From contig NZ_MAOC01000020.1 in NCBI RefSeq assembly GCF_001884135.1, positions 372,001 to 436,000 on the forward strand: DNA of 64,000 nucleotides, given 5' to 3'. This document shows, one piece after another, positions 1 through 8,330 of this stretch (position 1 is the stretch's first letter; the number at the start of each line of letters is the position of its first letter). Under the pieces are notes generated by a model. That model ran no database searches. It worked only from the letters and a program-made list of their open reading frames with translations, and was not told the origin of the DNA. This DNA is from Bacillus nitratireducens (lineage in GTDB: Bacteria; Bacillota; Bacilli; Bacillales; Bacillaceae_G). The position numbers and the translations under genes are program-made.

Positions 1-1
1 T

Positions 2-295
2 TCAACATTGCTTGCTATTGGACAAGGTCCGTTTTCTTCATCAGCTGTAATGATGGGACTTGCTTTTATTTTATCACTTTGTTCAGAGGCAGATGCATTT
101 ATTGCTTCTTCGTTCCAAAGTACATTTTCAACAGCGTCACTTGTCGCGTTCCTCGTTTATGGACCGATGGTGGATATTAAAAATATGTTTATGATGCTTG
201 CAACATTTAAAACAAAATTTGTAATTGTCGTGACGGTTACAGTTACACTTGTTGTATATGCAAGCTCACTACTCATTTATGCGATGGGGTGGTAG
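2..295 (+). CDS. YcgR-type permease (UPF0718/DUF318), 3' part only
   Basis: The reading frame is open to the left window edge, so this is the C-terminal 97 or so residues of a larger membrane protein. It holds hydrophobic helices around a Ser/Ala-rich segment (LCSEADAFIASSF) and a GPMVDIKNM motif, both typical of the YraQ/YcgR permease family, which is thought to move small molecules or metals. It stops 3 nt before the YcgQ-like gene, the same order as B. subtilis ycgR-ycgQ. The substrate is unknown. Family call fairly secure; transport role inferred. Confidence 0.75.
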   Translation, partial: STLLAIGQGPFSSSAVMMGLAFILSLCSEADAFIASSFQSTFSTASLVAFLVYGPMVDIKNMFMMLATFKTKFVIVVTVTVTLVVYASSLLIYAMGW

Positions 296-298
296 GTT

Positions 299-1168
299 AT
301 GTTTCGAGCATATATATTATTAGGTTTTACAATATTAATTGGACAGCTTCATATTTCCGGTAACATTACGAAGTATATAAATATGAAGTACGCCTATTTA
401 TCAAAAACTGCAGCTATTATTTTAGGTTTCTTAACGATTGTACAAATTATTATCGTTTTCCAAAAAGAGCACCAAAAGGAAAAAGAGAAACGTGATTGTA
501 GTTGTGATCATAGCCATTGCGGTCATGATCATTCGAAAGATGAGAATACATGGTGGAAAAAAGTATTTTCGTATTCATTGTTCTGTTTTCCAATCATTTC
601 AGGTTTGTTTTTCCCGATTGCAACATTAGATTCGGACATTGTTAAAGCGAAAGGTTTTCATTTCCCTGTTGCCCAAGCGGAAAGTAAAGATCCATTTATG
701 ACAAGACAATTTTTAAGACCGGATACGAGTATTTATTACGGGAAAGAAGGATATCGTGGTGTAATGGAAAAAGGGAAGAAAGAGTTTGTTACGAAAGATA
801 ATATCACTTTAAAAGATGAAGATTTCTTAAAGGGTATGGAGACAATTTATAATTATCCTGGTGAATTTACTGGTAAAACCCTGTCTTATAAAGGATTTGT
901 TTTCCGAGATGATTCTTCTAAAAAGGAACAATATTTCTTATTCCGTTTCGGTATTATACATTGTGTTGCGGATTCGGGTGTATATGGTATGTTAGTTAAA
1001 AAACCAGAAGGTGTAGAGTGGAAAAATGATGATTGGATTCAGGTAGAGGGAGAAATTTCAACTGAATTTTATCAGCCGTTCCATGCAAATATTCCTGTTT
1101 TAGAGGTAACGAAATGGAATAAAGTTGAACAGCCGAAAGAACAATATGTATTTAGAGGAGCCGATTGA
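299..1168 (+). CDS. ycgQ: YcgQ-like membrane protein (TIGR03943 family)
   Basis: A 289-residue partner of the preceding permease; the 3-nt gap implies translational coupling. Two N-terminal helices (about residues 5-22 and 37-54) are followed by a Cys/His-rich loop, CDCSHxHCGHDH-like, at about residues 64-80, which could bind a metal. A third helix lies at about 90-108. The C-terminal 170 residues look extracytoplasmic, with the conserved block around FRFGIIHCVADSGVYG that is characteristic of the family. B. subtilis YcgQ has the same architecture. No enzymatic role is known. The His-rich loop suggests, but does not prove, a metal-related job. Confidence 0.8.
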   Translation: MFRAYILLGFTILIGQLHISGNITKYINMKYAYLSKTAAIILGFLTIVQIIIVFQKEHQKEKEKRDCSCDHSHCGHDHSKDENTWWKKVFSYSLFCFPIISGLFFPIATLDSDIVKAKGFHFPVAQAESKDPFMTRQFLRPDTSIYYGKEGYRGVMEKGKKEFVTKDNITLKDEDFLKGMETIYNYPGEFTGKTLSYKGFVFRDDSSKKEQYFLFRFGIIHCVADSGVYGMLVKKPEGVEWKNDDWIQVEGEISTEFYQPFHANIPVLEVTKWNKVEQPKEQYVFRGAD

Positions 1169-1187
1169 TAAAATCGGTTCTTTTTTA
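1158..1187 (+). terminator. Rho-independent terminator after ycgQ
   Basis: A GAGCCGATT / AATCGGTTC stem overlaps the ycgQ stop codon and is followed by six T residues. Confidence 0.85.
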
Positions 1188-1287
1188 TGGACTAAAAGTT
1201 CTAAAAATTGTTAATATTAAACGTGTAGTTCATGAGATGTAGTGTATATTGGGATATTAGGGATAAATAATTAAAGGGGTGATAACA

Positions 1288-1794
1288 ATGACTGAAGTAA
1301 AGGGTAAAACAGCTAATGAATCAAGAGTGTTTAAAACGAGCCGAGTATTTCCAACAGATTTAAATGATCATAACACGCTATTTGGTGGAAAGATATTGGC
1401 GGAGATGGATATGGTTGCTTCAATTTCAGCAACGAGACACTCGAGAATGGAATGTGTCACAGCGTCTATGGATTGGGTAGATTTCTTACACCCAGTTCGT
1501 TCTTCAGATTGTGTTAGTTATGAATCTTTCGTAATTTGGACGGGAAGAACTTCTATGGAGATTTTTGTGAAAGTAGTAGCGGAAGATTTAATTTCAGGTA
1601 AAAAACGTGTAGCGGCAACTTCATTCGTTACTTTTGTTGCGCTTAGTAAGGAGAATAATCCAGTTCCTGTACCGCGTGTTATCCCTGAGACAGAAGAGGA
1701 GAAAGAATTGCATCGAATTGCTGTGTTACGTGCAGAGCAACGCCATATTCGTAAGGCAGAGAGTAAGAAGGTAGCTACACTGTTAACTTTTTGA
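1288..1794 (+). CDS. Acyl-CoA thioesterase, hotdog fold (YkhA-like)
   Basis: A 168-residue cytoplasmic hotdog thioesterase that would hydrolyse acyl-CoA to free acid and CoA. The family block NDHNTLFGGKILAEMD at about residues 25-40 carries the catalytic region of the YciA/BACH/YkhA group, and a second conserved strand (SFVTFVALS) lies near residue 115. The ATG at 1288 is preferred over the GTG at 1279 because AAGGGGTG at 1274-1281 is then correctly spaced. It stands alone between two terminators. Family certain; chain-length preference cannot be read from sequence. Confidence 0.88.
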   Translation: MTEVKGKTANESRVFKTSRVFPTDLNDHNTLFGGKILAEMDMVASISATRHSRMECVTASMDWVDFLHPVRSSDCVSYESFVIWTGRTSMEIFVKVVAEDLISGKKRVAATSFVTFVALSKENNPVPVPRVIPETEEEKELHRIAVLRAEQRHIRKAESKKVATLLTF

Positions 1795-1852
1795 TGAAAC
1801 ATACTTTCCCGGTGGTACTAGTATTGGAATAGGCTAGGGGATTTTTGAAATG

Positions 1853-1886
1853 AAAAGCGGACACCTAAAAATAGGTGTCCGCTTTT
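1853..1886. terminator. Symmetric terminator between ykhA-like and yjcZ-like genes
   Basis: AAAAGCGGACACCT and its exact inverse flank an AAAAAT loop, leaving A and T runs on both sides. It can end transcription from both strands (thioesterase on +, micropeptide on -). Confidence 0.88.
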
Positions 1887-1924
1887 ATAGTTTTTCCATC
1901 CGCATATCGTATTACAATAACTGC

Positions 1925-2011
1925 TTAGCAGAAGCAAGCAGCACCTACGATAATTAAGAGGATAAATAATACGACTAGTAGCGCAAATCCATTACCATGT
2001 GCGAAGCCCAT
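1925..2011 (-). CDS. YjcZ-family sporulation micropeptide (28 aa)
   Basis: The minus strand reads MGFAHGNGFALLVVLFILLI followed by IVGAACFC, a 28-residue peptide made of a short Gly-rich head and one transmembrane helix ending in Cys. This is the pattern of the YjcZ/tiny-TM Bacillus family (TIGR01732), associated with sporulation. AAAGGAGGAAATAACA precedes the ATG, an excellent ribosome binding site. It is too short for most gene finders. Role in spores is by family analogy only. Confidence 0.85.
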   Translation of the reverse strand: MGFAHGNGFALLVVLFILLIIVGAACFC

Positions 2012-2170
2012 TGTTATTTCCTCCTTTTATTTTAAGATACAACATAGAATATGCAAATGAGCTCCTGTTTGATATGGACGTATATCATGCAATGACATAT
2101 TTTTTGAATGGTAATGTTAAAAAAAAGGAAAGATATAGGAATAACAGTATTTAGAGAAAGGAACATATCC

Positions 2171-3355
2171 ATGAAGCACTTTTTAATTGTAATACTTTGT
2201 TTTATAGGTGTATTCATATGGATGAACATCGATGTGGAAATGGGGAAGAAAATGGCTAGTGGATATGAATTAGAACAAATTCGATTAGGGGATTTTCAAT
2301 TATATACGAACGGTGATGAGTTATATAAAAGTTTATTTGAGGATGTAAATCGTGCAGAAAAGAATGTGTATATTCATTTTTATATTGTAGGAAAAGATGA
2401 AGTAAGCCAAAAATTCTTACAGTTATTAGAGAAAAAAGCATCTAGCGGAGTAGATGTGAAATTGTCAGTAGACCGTATCGGCGGATATAAGCTTAAGAAA
2501 AAGATAATTAATCAATTAAAAGAAAAAGGCGTGAAGTTTACATTTAGTAAAAAACCTAAATTAAAAAACTTATTTTATTCTTTGCATCAACGTAATCATA
2601 GACGCATTGTTACAATAGACGGGAAAGTTTCGTACATCGGTGGCTTCAATATCGGAAAGGAATATCTTGGACAGGATCCTAAATTTGGTCCGTGGCGTGA
2701 TTATCATGTACGCATCGAAGGGAATGGAGCTACTGATATGGAAAGGAAGTTTGCGGAAGATTGGCAAGAAGATACGGGAGAAAAGTTTCCTATACATCAA
2801 GAGTTACCTGTAAAAGGAAATGTAAAATATCAATACGTATTTTCGAATGGAAAAGGTTTATGGAAGGAGTATGGAGCGTTTTTAAAGAAGGCAAAACATT
2901 CTTTAATTATCGCTACACCATATTTTGTACCGAGTAAAGAAATGGTGAAGGGGCTGAAAGATGCATTAAATCGTGGTGTCCGTGTAAAAATCCTCGTCCC
3001 ATTTAAAAGTGATGCCGTATTGTTAAAACAGGCTGCCTATCCTTATTTGAAAGACATGTTAGATGCTGGAGCGGAGATTTATCAATATCGAAATGGATTT
3101 TTTCATGGGAAAGTAACAATCATTGACGAGGAAATGGTTGATATTGGTACAGCAAATTTTGATAATAGAAGTTTTTACTTAAATAACGAATCTAACTGTT
3201 TCATATATGATAAGACAGTCGTTGCTGACGTCTGGAGTCGACTAAAAGAAGACTTTCATAAATCAAAACGATTTTCTGAAGAAGATTTTGAAAAAATTAG
3301 TAGATGGGATTGGTTTCTAGCAAGAATATCAAATGTTATCGCATCATATTTATAG
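2171..3355 (+). CDS. Phospholipase D-type cardiolipin synthase-like protein
   Basis: A membrane-anchored protein of 394 residues with two HKD motifs, the signature of the phospholipase D superfamily. The first is HxRNHRRIVTID with GGFNIG, and the second is HGKVTIID with GTANFDNRSF. These residues act in phosphatidyl transfer, so cardiolipin synthesis from two phosphatidylglycerols is the likely reaction. A single N-terminal helix starts at the chosen ATG, preceded by AGAAAGGA. An in-frame start at 2108 would add 21 charged residues. B. subtilis has several such paralogues (ClsA, YwjE, YwiE); which one this matches was not determined. Confidence 0.85.
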   Translation: MKHFLIVILCFIGVFIWMNIDVEMGKKMASGYELEQIRLGDFQLYTNGDELYKSLFEDVNRAEKNVYIHFYIVGKDEVSQKFLQLLEKKASSGVDVKLSVDRIGGYKLKKKIINQLKEKGVKFTFSKKPKLKNLFYSLHQRNHRRIVTIDGKVSYIGGFNIGKEYLGQDPKFGPWRDYHVRIEGNGATDMERKFAEDWQEDTGEKFPIHQELPVKGNVKYQYVFSNGKGLWKEYGAFLKKAKHSLIIATPYFVPSKEMVKGLKDALNRGVRVKILVPFKSDAVLLKQAAYPYLKDMLDAGAEIYQYRNGFFHGKVTIIDEEMVDIGTANFDNRSFYLNNESNCFIYDKTVVADVWSRLKEDFHKSKRFSEEDFEKISRWDWFLARISNVIASYL

Positions 3356-3387
3356 TATAGAGATGAAATAGGAAGGGAGGCGCTTTA

Positions 3388-3846
3388 ATGGATTGTATGA
3401 AAGAATTGATGACATATAGTTACACACTTATATATAAAGTTGGAGAATACACGAGCAAGGTTCGAGATGAAGAATTAAAGGGTATTTTGCAGCATCATTT
3501 GCCGTATATGTTACAAGCATATAATGAACAAGTGAATTTTCAAGAAGGAGAAAATATACAACATATAACTTGTAAACAAATGTGTCCGGAATTTCCTGAT
3601 ATGGATAGGGAAACAGATAATGAGTATACAGGGGATATTGGGATTGCTATTTGTTATATTACACATTTGAAACGATTAGCATTAAAGTTTGCTCAAGTGG
3701 CAGTAGAAGTTGCGAACCCGGAATTTCGTTCTTTTCTTGAAAATTGTTTTGTGAAAATGAACCGTTATGCATATAATGTTTGGCAATATGTTGTGAAGAA
3801 GGAATATAAGATTAAACATGTATATGAAAATGAAAAATTCGCGTGA
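3388..3846 (+). CDS. Coat F domain spore coat protein
   Basis: A 152-residue soluble helical protein with an excellent ribosome binding site (GGAAGGGAGG). The layout, four predicted helices with a conserved ITHLKRLALKFAQVAVEVANPEFRxF-like segment at about residues 91-115 and a C-terminal NxYAYNVWQYV segment, matches the CotF/Coat F family of spore coat proteins. It lies 32 nt after the phospholipase D gene and may be cotranscribed. Family call is by resemblance; coat localisation is inferred. Confidence 0.65.
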   Translation: MDCMKELMTYSYTLIYKVGEYTSKVRDEELKGILQHHLPYMLQAYNEQVNFQEGENIQHITCKQMCPEFPDMDRETDNEYTGDIGIAICYITHLKRLALKFAQVAVEVANPEFRSFLENCFVKMNRYAYNVWQYVVKKEYKIKHVYENEKFA

Positions 3847-3850
3847 AAAG

Positions 3851-3883
3851 CTAAGGCGGAATGAAAGGCGCCTTAGTTTTTTT
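3851..3883 (+). terminator. Rho-independent terminator after cotF-like gene
   Basis: A CTAAGGCG / CGCCTTAG stem is followed by seven T residues. Confidence 0.88.
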
Positions 3884-4033
3884 ATGTTCAATTAGAGGGT
3901 GAAGATTAAAGAGTGGGTTTGTTATCGGAATATTTACAAAAATTTACTATATCTTTACTATTTTTAAATCTTTCCTTTAAAAATAAAGAGTAATATGGGA
4001 TTGTACATATTCTATCAAAGGGAGGAAACGCAA

Positions 4034-4213
4034 ATGAACAAATGGGTTAAGTCATTAACTGCTATGGCACTTGCAAGTTCTTTATTAATGGTAGGTTGTA
4101 GTAAAGGTGAGGATAAAAAGAAAGAGGATGACACAACTTCGCAGCAAGATGAAAAGAAAGATAAAGAAACAAGTGGAACAGAAAAGTCTTCTGATTCAAA
4201 AGAAAAGAAATAA
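4034..4213 (+). CDS. Small lipoprotein (59 aa)
   Basis: The N-terminus (MNKWVKSLTAMALASSLLMV) is a lipoprotein signal peptide ending in the lipobox LMVGC, so the mature protein would be a diacylglyceryl-Cys peptide of about 39 residues. The rest is almost only Lys, Asp, Glu, Ser and Thr, hence disordered and charged. AGGGAGGAAACGCAA precedes the ATG. No family recognised. Its stop codon lies inside the end of a bcr1-like repeat. Confidence 0.8.
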   Translation: MNKWVKSLTAMALASSLLMVGCSKGEDKKKEDDTTSQQDEKKDKETSGTEKSSDSKEKK

Positions 4214-4287
4214 AGTGAAACTTTATTTAATCAGTGGAGGTTTTGTCCATCCCCCACTGAATATTATCCCGCAAATAGCAGGATAAA
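4210..4287 (-). repeat. bcr1-like repeat, internally deleted copy A (78 bp)
   Basis: The copy is inverted relative to those at 8 and 50 kb. It starts ATAAAGTGAAACTTTA, contains the CAGTGG / CCCCCACTG arm and ends ATTATCCCGCAAATAGCAGGATAAA. The central module with the CAGTAAG and CAACTGCC blocks is missing. ATAAA (TTTAT on the other strand) is present at both ends, as expected of a 5-bp target duplication. The lipoprotein stop TAA at 4211-4213 is part of the left ATAAA. Confidence 0.75.
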
Positions 4288-4295
4288 TGGATAAT

Positions 4296-4328
4296 AGAGC
4301 TTCCTCACATATATGGGGAAGCTTTTTT
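4296..4328 (+). terminator. Rho-independent terminator
   Basis: AGCTTCCTC / GGGGAAGCT stem followed by six T residues, just downstream of repeat copy A; it would end the lipoprotein transcript. Confidence 0.8.
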
Positions 4329-4389
4329 GTTGTATATTTGTAAGTTTTGCGGAAAAATAGAGAGATAGAATGGAAGAGGGGGATAGTAT

Positions 4390-5010
4390 ATGAAAGTATG
4401 TATATTAGGAGCGACAGGTAGAGTAGGTTCACACATTTTGAAGTTAGCATTACATGATTCATATGAAGTGACAGTATTAGTTCGTGATTTGAGTAAAGTG
4501 GAAATAGAGCATGAAAGGTTACATATTATAGAGGGAAATGTATTAAATGAAAATGATATAACGGAAGCAGTGAAAGGGTGCGATTTTGTAATTAGTACTC
4601 TTGGAACAGATGGGAATGGAACGTTAGCAAAGAGTTTACCAATTATTATAAAATGTATGGAAAAAGAGGGCATAAAGAAGATAGTTACAATAGGAACTGC
4701 TGGCATTTTACAAGCACGAACAAATCCAAGTATATATCGTTTCCAATCAAATGAATCGAAAAGAAAAACAACAACAGCAGCGGAAGATCATTTAGCTGCC
4801 TATGAAGCGCTGGAAAATAGTAAACTTTGCTGGATTGTTGTTTGTCCAACGCATTTAATAAATGGTGATGAAACTGGTTTATATCGAACTGAAAAAGATA
4901 TGTTGCCAACAGATGGATCGAAAATCACAGTTGGTGATACAGCTCATTTTACATGGAGTTTACGTAATAAAAGCTTATACGAGAAAAGCCGAGTAGGTAT
5001 TTCATATTAA
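4390..5010 (+). CDS. NAD(P)-binding oxidoreductase, atypical SDR (YwnB-like)
   Basis: A 206-residue Rossmann-fold protein. The dinucleotide-binding loop is GATGRVGSHI at residues 8-17, followed by a basic VLVRD motif at the end of strand 2, suggesting NADP preference. The ADFVISTLGT-like segment at about residues 63-73 and the overall size match the NAD(P)H-binding / biliverdin reductase B-like family. It lacks the YxxxK pair of classical SDRs. GGAAGAGGGGGAT gives the ribosome binding site. The substrate is unknown. Confidence 0.78.
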   Translation: MKVCILGATGRVGSHILKLALHDSYEVTVLVRDLSKVEIEHERLHIIEGNVLNENDITEAVKGCDFVISTLGTDGNGTLAKSLPIIIKCMEKEGIKKIVTIGTAGILQARTNPSIYRFQSNESKRKTTTAAEDHLAAYEALENSKLCWIVVCPTHLINGDETGLYRTEKDMLPTDGSKITVGDTAHFTWSLRNKSLYEKSRVGISY

Positions 5011-5034
5011 AAAACCATCCCAAAATAGGGATGG
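5009..5034 (-). terminator. Terminator for the DUF456/CNNM operon
   Basis: CCATCCC / GGGATGG stem. On the minus strand it is followed by TTTTTT, so it serves the minus-strand genes better than the upstream plus-strand gene. Confidence 0.7.
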
Positions 5035-5517
5035 CTAAAAAATGATATAGCATACAAAGATGATAATCATAATGATTTGGAGAATGGCTTTGGCTACTGT
5101 ACTACTTAAAAAACCGACTACGGTTGCAATTCCGACTAATAGGGCGTCTTTTGGCGCCTTTTTATGCATTAGTTCCGTAATAAATACAGATAGGAACGGT
5201 ATGATAATAAGCCCGAATGGTGGGAAGAAGAACGATCCGACAATGATAGAAACCATACCAACACGTTCGCCCGATTTTGTACTTCCGTATTTTTTTAGGA
5301 AGTATCCATTTGCAATAAAGTCAGCAACGAAAATGAAGAGTGTAAAAATGACTTGAATAATCCAAAAAGATGTCGTTAACTCTCCGCCGTTTATTCCAAA
5401 ATGATAAATGAAATAGCCAGCCCATACGGCAAGGATGCCAGGGATAATGGGGTATATAAAGGCAAGAAATGAAACAATGAAACAAGCAATGATACAAATT
5501 GTTAATAAAACAGTCAC
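5035..5517 (-). CDS. DUF456 family membrane protein (YqgC-like)
   Basis: A 160-residue integral membrane protein with about four helices and the Gly-rich turns FLAFIYPIIPGILAVWAG near the N-terminus and GSFFFPPFGLIIIPF in the middle, both typical of DUF456. It starts 2 nt after the stop of the upstream CNNM gene, so the pair forms an operon. Function of the family is not known; the pairing suggests an ion-homeostasis or envelope setting but does not prove it. Confidence 0.75.
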   Translation of the reverse strand: MTVLLTICIIACFIVSFLAFIYPIIPGILAVWAGYFIYHFGINGGELTTSFWIIQVIFTLFIFVADFIANGYFLKKYGSTKSGERVGMVSIIVGSFFFPPFGLIIIPFLSVFITELMHKKAPKDALLVGIATVVGFLSSTVAKAILQIIMIIIFVCYIIF

Positions 5518-5518
5518 T

Positions 5519-6826
5519 TTATAACTCCTTTGTAGTATCTAATTTATGTACAGCAATCTTTTTAATTTGATGCCCATCAAGTTCTAATGCTTTAAATTGA
5601 AAACCATCATATTCAACTGAATAGCCAGCCTCAATATTTAAATCAATTGATTGAGAGAGAAGCCAACCACCAATTGTATCTAAATCACTTTCATCGATAT
5701 GTAGGCCAAACATATCATTTACTTCAGAAATGAGTACTTTCCCATCTAAAACAGTAAGCTTAGGAGTACGCTTTTCAATCATTGGTGATTCGTCTGCGTC
5801 AAATTCATCTTGAATTTCTCCGATAATTTCTTCAAGAATATCCTCCATCGTTAAAAGGCCAGCAGTTCCACCGTATTCATCCATAACAATCGCCATTTGT
5901 ACGCGGTTCTTTTGGAGGTGTATTAACGTTTTACGAATGGGAACTGTTTCAAATACAGTTAAAACAGGATGTATGTAGGCATCAAGTGGTTTGTAAATGC
6001 CTTTTGTTTGATTATGGAAAATCTCTTTCGTATTTATCATTCCGATAATATCATCTTTATCCTTTTCAATAATAGGATAACGTGTATACTTTTCAGTTGC
6101 AACGATTTTCATATTTTCTTCTAACGTATTTTCAGTAGATAAACAAACCATTTCAGTTCTAGGTACCATAATTTCTTTCGCAACACGATCATCGAATTCA
6201 AAAATATTATTAACATATTTATACTCGGTTTGATTAATTTCACCGCTTTTATAACTTTCACCTAAAATGAGTCGTAATTCTTCTTCAGAATGAGCAAGTT
6301 CATTTTCTTTCGCAGGCTCTAAACCGAGTAATTTTGTAAAAAATATAGCTGCACTATTGAGAAGCCAAATGAACGGATACATAATTTTATCAAATAAAAT
6401 AAGTGGTTTTGCAAATTTTAATGTGATTGCCTCTGCTTTTTGGATTGCGAAAGATTTAGGAACTAACTCTCCTAATACAACATGGAAAAAAGTAATCACA
6501 CTAAAAGCAATAATAAAGGATAGCGTGTTAGCCATTGTTCCAGTAATATTGATTCTTTCAAATAGTGGTCGTAATAAATGTTCTACAGTTGGTTCACCAA
6601 GCCAACCAAGCCCTAAAGAAGTGATAGTAATCCCGAGCTGACAAGCGGATAAATAAACATCTAAGTTAGATAGGACGCTTCTTGCAGCTAATGCTTGCTT
6701 ATTACCTTCATTGGCAAGTTGATCGATTCGACTTTTTCGTACTTTTACAACAGCGAATTCTGATGCAACGAAAAAGCCAGAAATAAGGATAAGTATAAAG
6801 ATGAGAAAAATATTTAATATGTCCAA
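5519..6826 (-). CDS. CNNM/CorC-family transporter (HlyC/CorC, 'hemolysin' type)
   Basis: A 435-residue protein in the standard order: DUF21 membrane domain with four helices (about residues 1-190), a pair of CBS domains (about 205-330, with the VPRTEMV motif at the start and [20 protein letters not shown] at the end), and a CorC_HlyC domain to the C-terminus. Family members are linked to Mg2+ or other divalent cation export, not to hemolysis. The start is TTG at 6826-6824. An in-frame TAG lies four codons upstream, so the start cannot be much earlier. It heads an operon with the DUF456 gene. Confidence 0.85.
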   Translation of the reverse strand: MDILNIFLIFILILISGFFVASEFAVVKVRKSRIDQLANEGNKQALAARSVLSNLDVYLSACQLGITITSLGLGWLGEPTVEHLLRPLFERINITGTMANTLSFIIAFSVITFFHVVLGELVPKSFAIQKAEAITLKFAKPLILFDKIMYPFIWLLNSAAIFFTKLLGLEPAKENELAHSEEELRLILGESYKSGEINQTEYKYVNNIFEFDDRVAKEIMVPRTEMVCLSTENTLEENMKIVATEKYTRYPIIEKDKDDIIGMINTKEIFHNQTKGIYKPLDAYIHPVLTVFETVPIRKTLIHLQKNRVQMAIVMDEYGGTAGLLTMEDILEEIIGEIQDEFDADESPMIEKRTPKLTVLDGKVLISEVNDMFGLHIDESDLDTIGGWLLSQSIDLNIEAGYSVEYDGFQFKALELDGHQIKKIAVHKLDTTKEL

Positions 6827-6869
6827 GTGTGTTCTCTATTCCAAAGTTTGGAATAAAGATGTCACCTCC
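6827..6869 (-). promoter_or_regulatory. Leader with distant Shine-Dalgarno and hairpin before a TTG start
   Basis: On the minus strand the only strong ribosome binding site, GGAGGTGA (6869-6862), lies 35 nt before the TTG start. In between is the 17-nt inverted repeat ATTCCAAACTTTGGAAT (6854-6838). If the hairpin forms, the gap shrinks but stays longer than usual. It could be a translational control element or a protein-binding palindrome. Confidence 0.4.
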
Positions 6870-6993
6870 TGCAATTATGTTATACTTTTATAATAAATCT
6901 AAATGAAAAGATTAGTCAAAGAAAATGGGTAAATAATGGTAGGTTTTAATAGTGGTTTTTTAATTTGCTGTTATTTTGTCCTCTATATAATAG

Positions 6994-7032
6994 GAATAAC
7001 CGTCTACATTTAATTTAAGTAGACGGTTATTC
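6994..7032 (-). terminator. Stem-loop after the ABC permease-like gene
   Basis: GAATAACCGTCTAC and its inverse around an A/T loop, immediately after the stop codon of the minus-strand gene. The T tract is weak, so it may act as a terminator or an mRNA stabiliser. Confidence 0.6.
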
Positions 7033-7036
7033 TATG

Positions 7037-7924
7037 TTATGGTTTCGAAATACTTCTAGTTAAAGTATAGGTATTTTGTTTAGTGTAGTTTGTTGTCCAT
7101 AAAGCTTGGAGAAACGATAAGATGCTATATGGAATATAAAGTAGTAATAAACCAATTGTAACAACTATAGGTGCTTTTCCGCCAAATTGAACGACAAATT
7201 GTAATAGTCCGTTTGTGTGAAAAATACATTCCATAAAAACGAATGAAAGAATAATGGAACTTAAAATAGATTTATGATTGGAAGTAAGGGCAATAAATAA
7301 TGTATCAATAAGAAAAGATGAATTTTTTATTTCGTATTCATTAGTATTATTTAAGAACGGTAGCCATTTTTTAATTGCTTGCATAACGATAATCATGGAA
7401 GTGCTACATACGATGATAAAAGAGGAGAAGAAAGGAAAATTTATGAATTTCGCGATATAGAGAAGTGATAATAGCACTGAACATTGTAATATCACAGTGC
7501 TAAAAGAATATGGTATCCAGCGAAATAAAGAACTGCACTTTTTTAATGAATTGGGTGCTTTTAAAAATAGATGACCAATTCCTAGACTTATAAAGAAACC
7601 GATTACAAGAGTGAATGTGAAACGAACGATCGATAAAAAATAAATTTCCCATATGTAGGGGAACAGTGGTGACGAATGATTAGAGGTATGTATTATATTT
7701 TGTGCATGTATAAGCTGACTTGCTGAGAAAAGGATAGGTTCATGCATCCAATCAATTGTTGGAATTGAAATGGAAGAAGGCTGTGCAAAATTATGAAAAA
7801 TGCTTACAAATCCAGTTAAATAAGAGTAATTATGTGTAATGAATAATGCTGGAATAGGACTAATGACAAAAATAATCAAAACACCGACCATGAATTTACA
7901 TATCTGTGAGCGCAATAAGGACAT
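7037..7924 (-). CDS. ABC transporter permease-like membrane protein, orphan
   Basis: A 295-residue protein with an N-terminal helix, a long extracytoplasmic stretch at about residues 35-90 and about five further helices. The layout and the C-terminal region (FxxNGLLQFVVQFG then a hydrophobic pair) recall DppB/OppB peptide-type permeases, but the EAA loop is degenerate. No ATPase, second permease or binding protein lies nearby. It could be a specialised component used with another transporter, or a decaying gene. Membrane location is secure; function is not. Confidence 0.5.
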   Translation of the reverse strand: MSLLRSQICKFMVGVLIIFVISPIPALFITHNYSYLTGFVSIFHNFAQPSSISIPTIDWMHEPILFSASQLIHAQNIIHTSNHSSPLFPYIWEIYFLSIVRFTFTLVIGFFISLGIGHLFLKAPNSLKKCSSLFRWIPYSFSTVILQCSVLLSLLYIAKFINFPFFSSFIIVCSTSMIIVMQAIKKWLPFLNNTNEYEIKNSSFLIDTLFIALTSNHKSILSSIILSFVFMECIFHTNGLLQFVVQFGGKAPIVVTIGLLLLYIPYSILSFLQALWTTNYTKQNTYTLTRSISKP

Positions 7925-8039
7925 ACAATCACCTACTCTTTGAATATTCAGAAAATTCTTATTCTTATTTTAGCCTTTTTCGGATGAAGTTACAACATAT
8001 TTTTCTCGAAGTAGGTTAGAGAGAATATACTATACTGTG

Positions 8040-8194
8040 ATTATCCCGCTTTAACGGGCAGTAAGACTCCACCTCAAAATGCGGCGAATGCGTAGAAGTT
8101 AGGTGGGGAGATCAACTGCCCGTAAAAGCCCGATTGGTGAAGGCTAATAATAAGTGGGGTGGGAAAATCCCCACTTATTAAAGTTTCACTTTAA
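8040..8194 (+). repeat. bcr1-like repeat, full-length copy B (about 155 bp)
   Basis: Starts TTATCCCGCTTTAACGGGCA and ends AAAGTTTCACTTTA. It contains a GTAAGACTCCACCT / AGGTGGGGAGATCAAC arm pair, GGGCAG / CTGCCC pairing that closes the central module, an AGCCCGATTGGTGAAGGCT insert and a terminal AAGTGGGG / CCCCACTT hairpin. Length and modules fit the bcr1 element of the B. cereus group. The flanking TTTAT has decayed to ATTAT and TTTAA. It occupies most of the gene-free stretch 7925-8330; the rest holds only A/T-rich DNA before the next gene. Confidence 0.8.
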
Positions 8195-8330
8195 ACAAGT
8201 GTATGATTAATGAATAAATTATGACGGAAAAATGAACAATTTTCAGAAAAATAAAATAAATCATTTATTTTTTTCTGAAAATATAATATAGTTATGGCAC
8301 AGAAAGTATTTTAACATAAGGAGGCTGTTT

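Noticed and set aside
5519-6826. Hemolysin
   Set aside because: Proteins with DUF21, CBS pair and CorC_HlyC domains are often labelled hemolysins, but the architecture is that of CNNM/CorC ion transporters.
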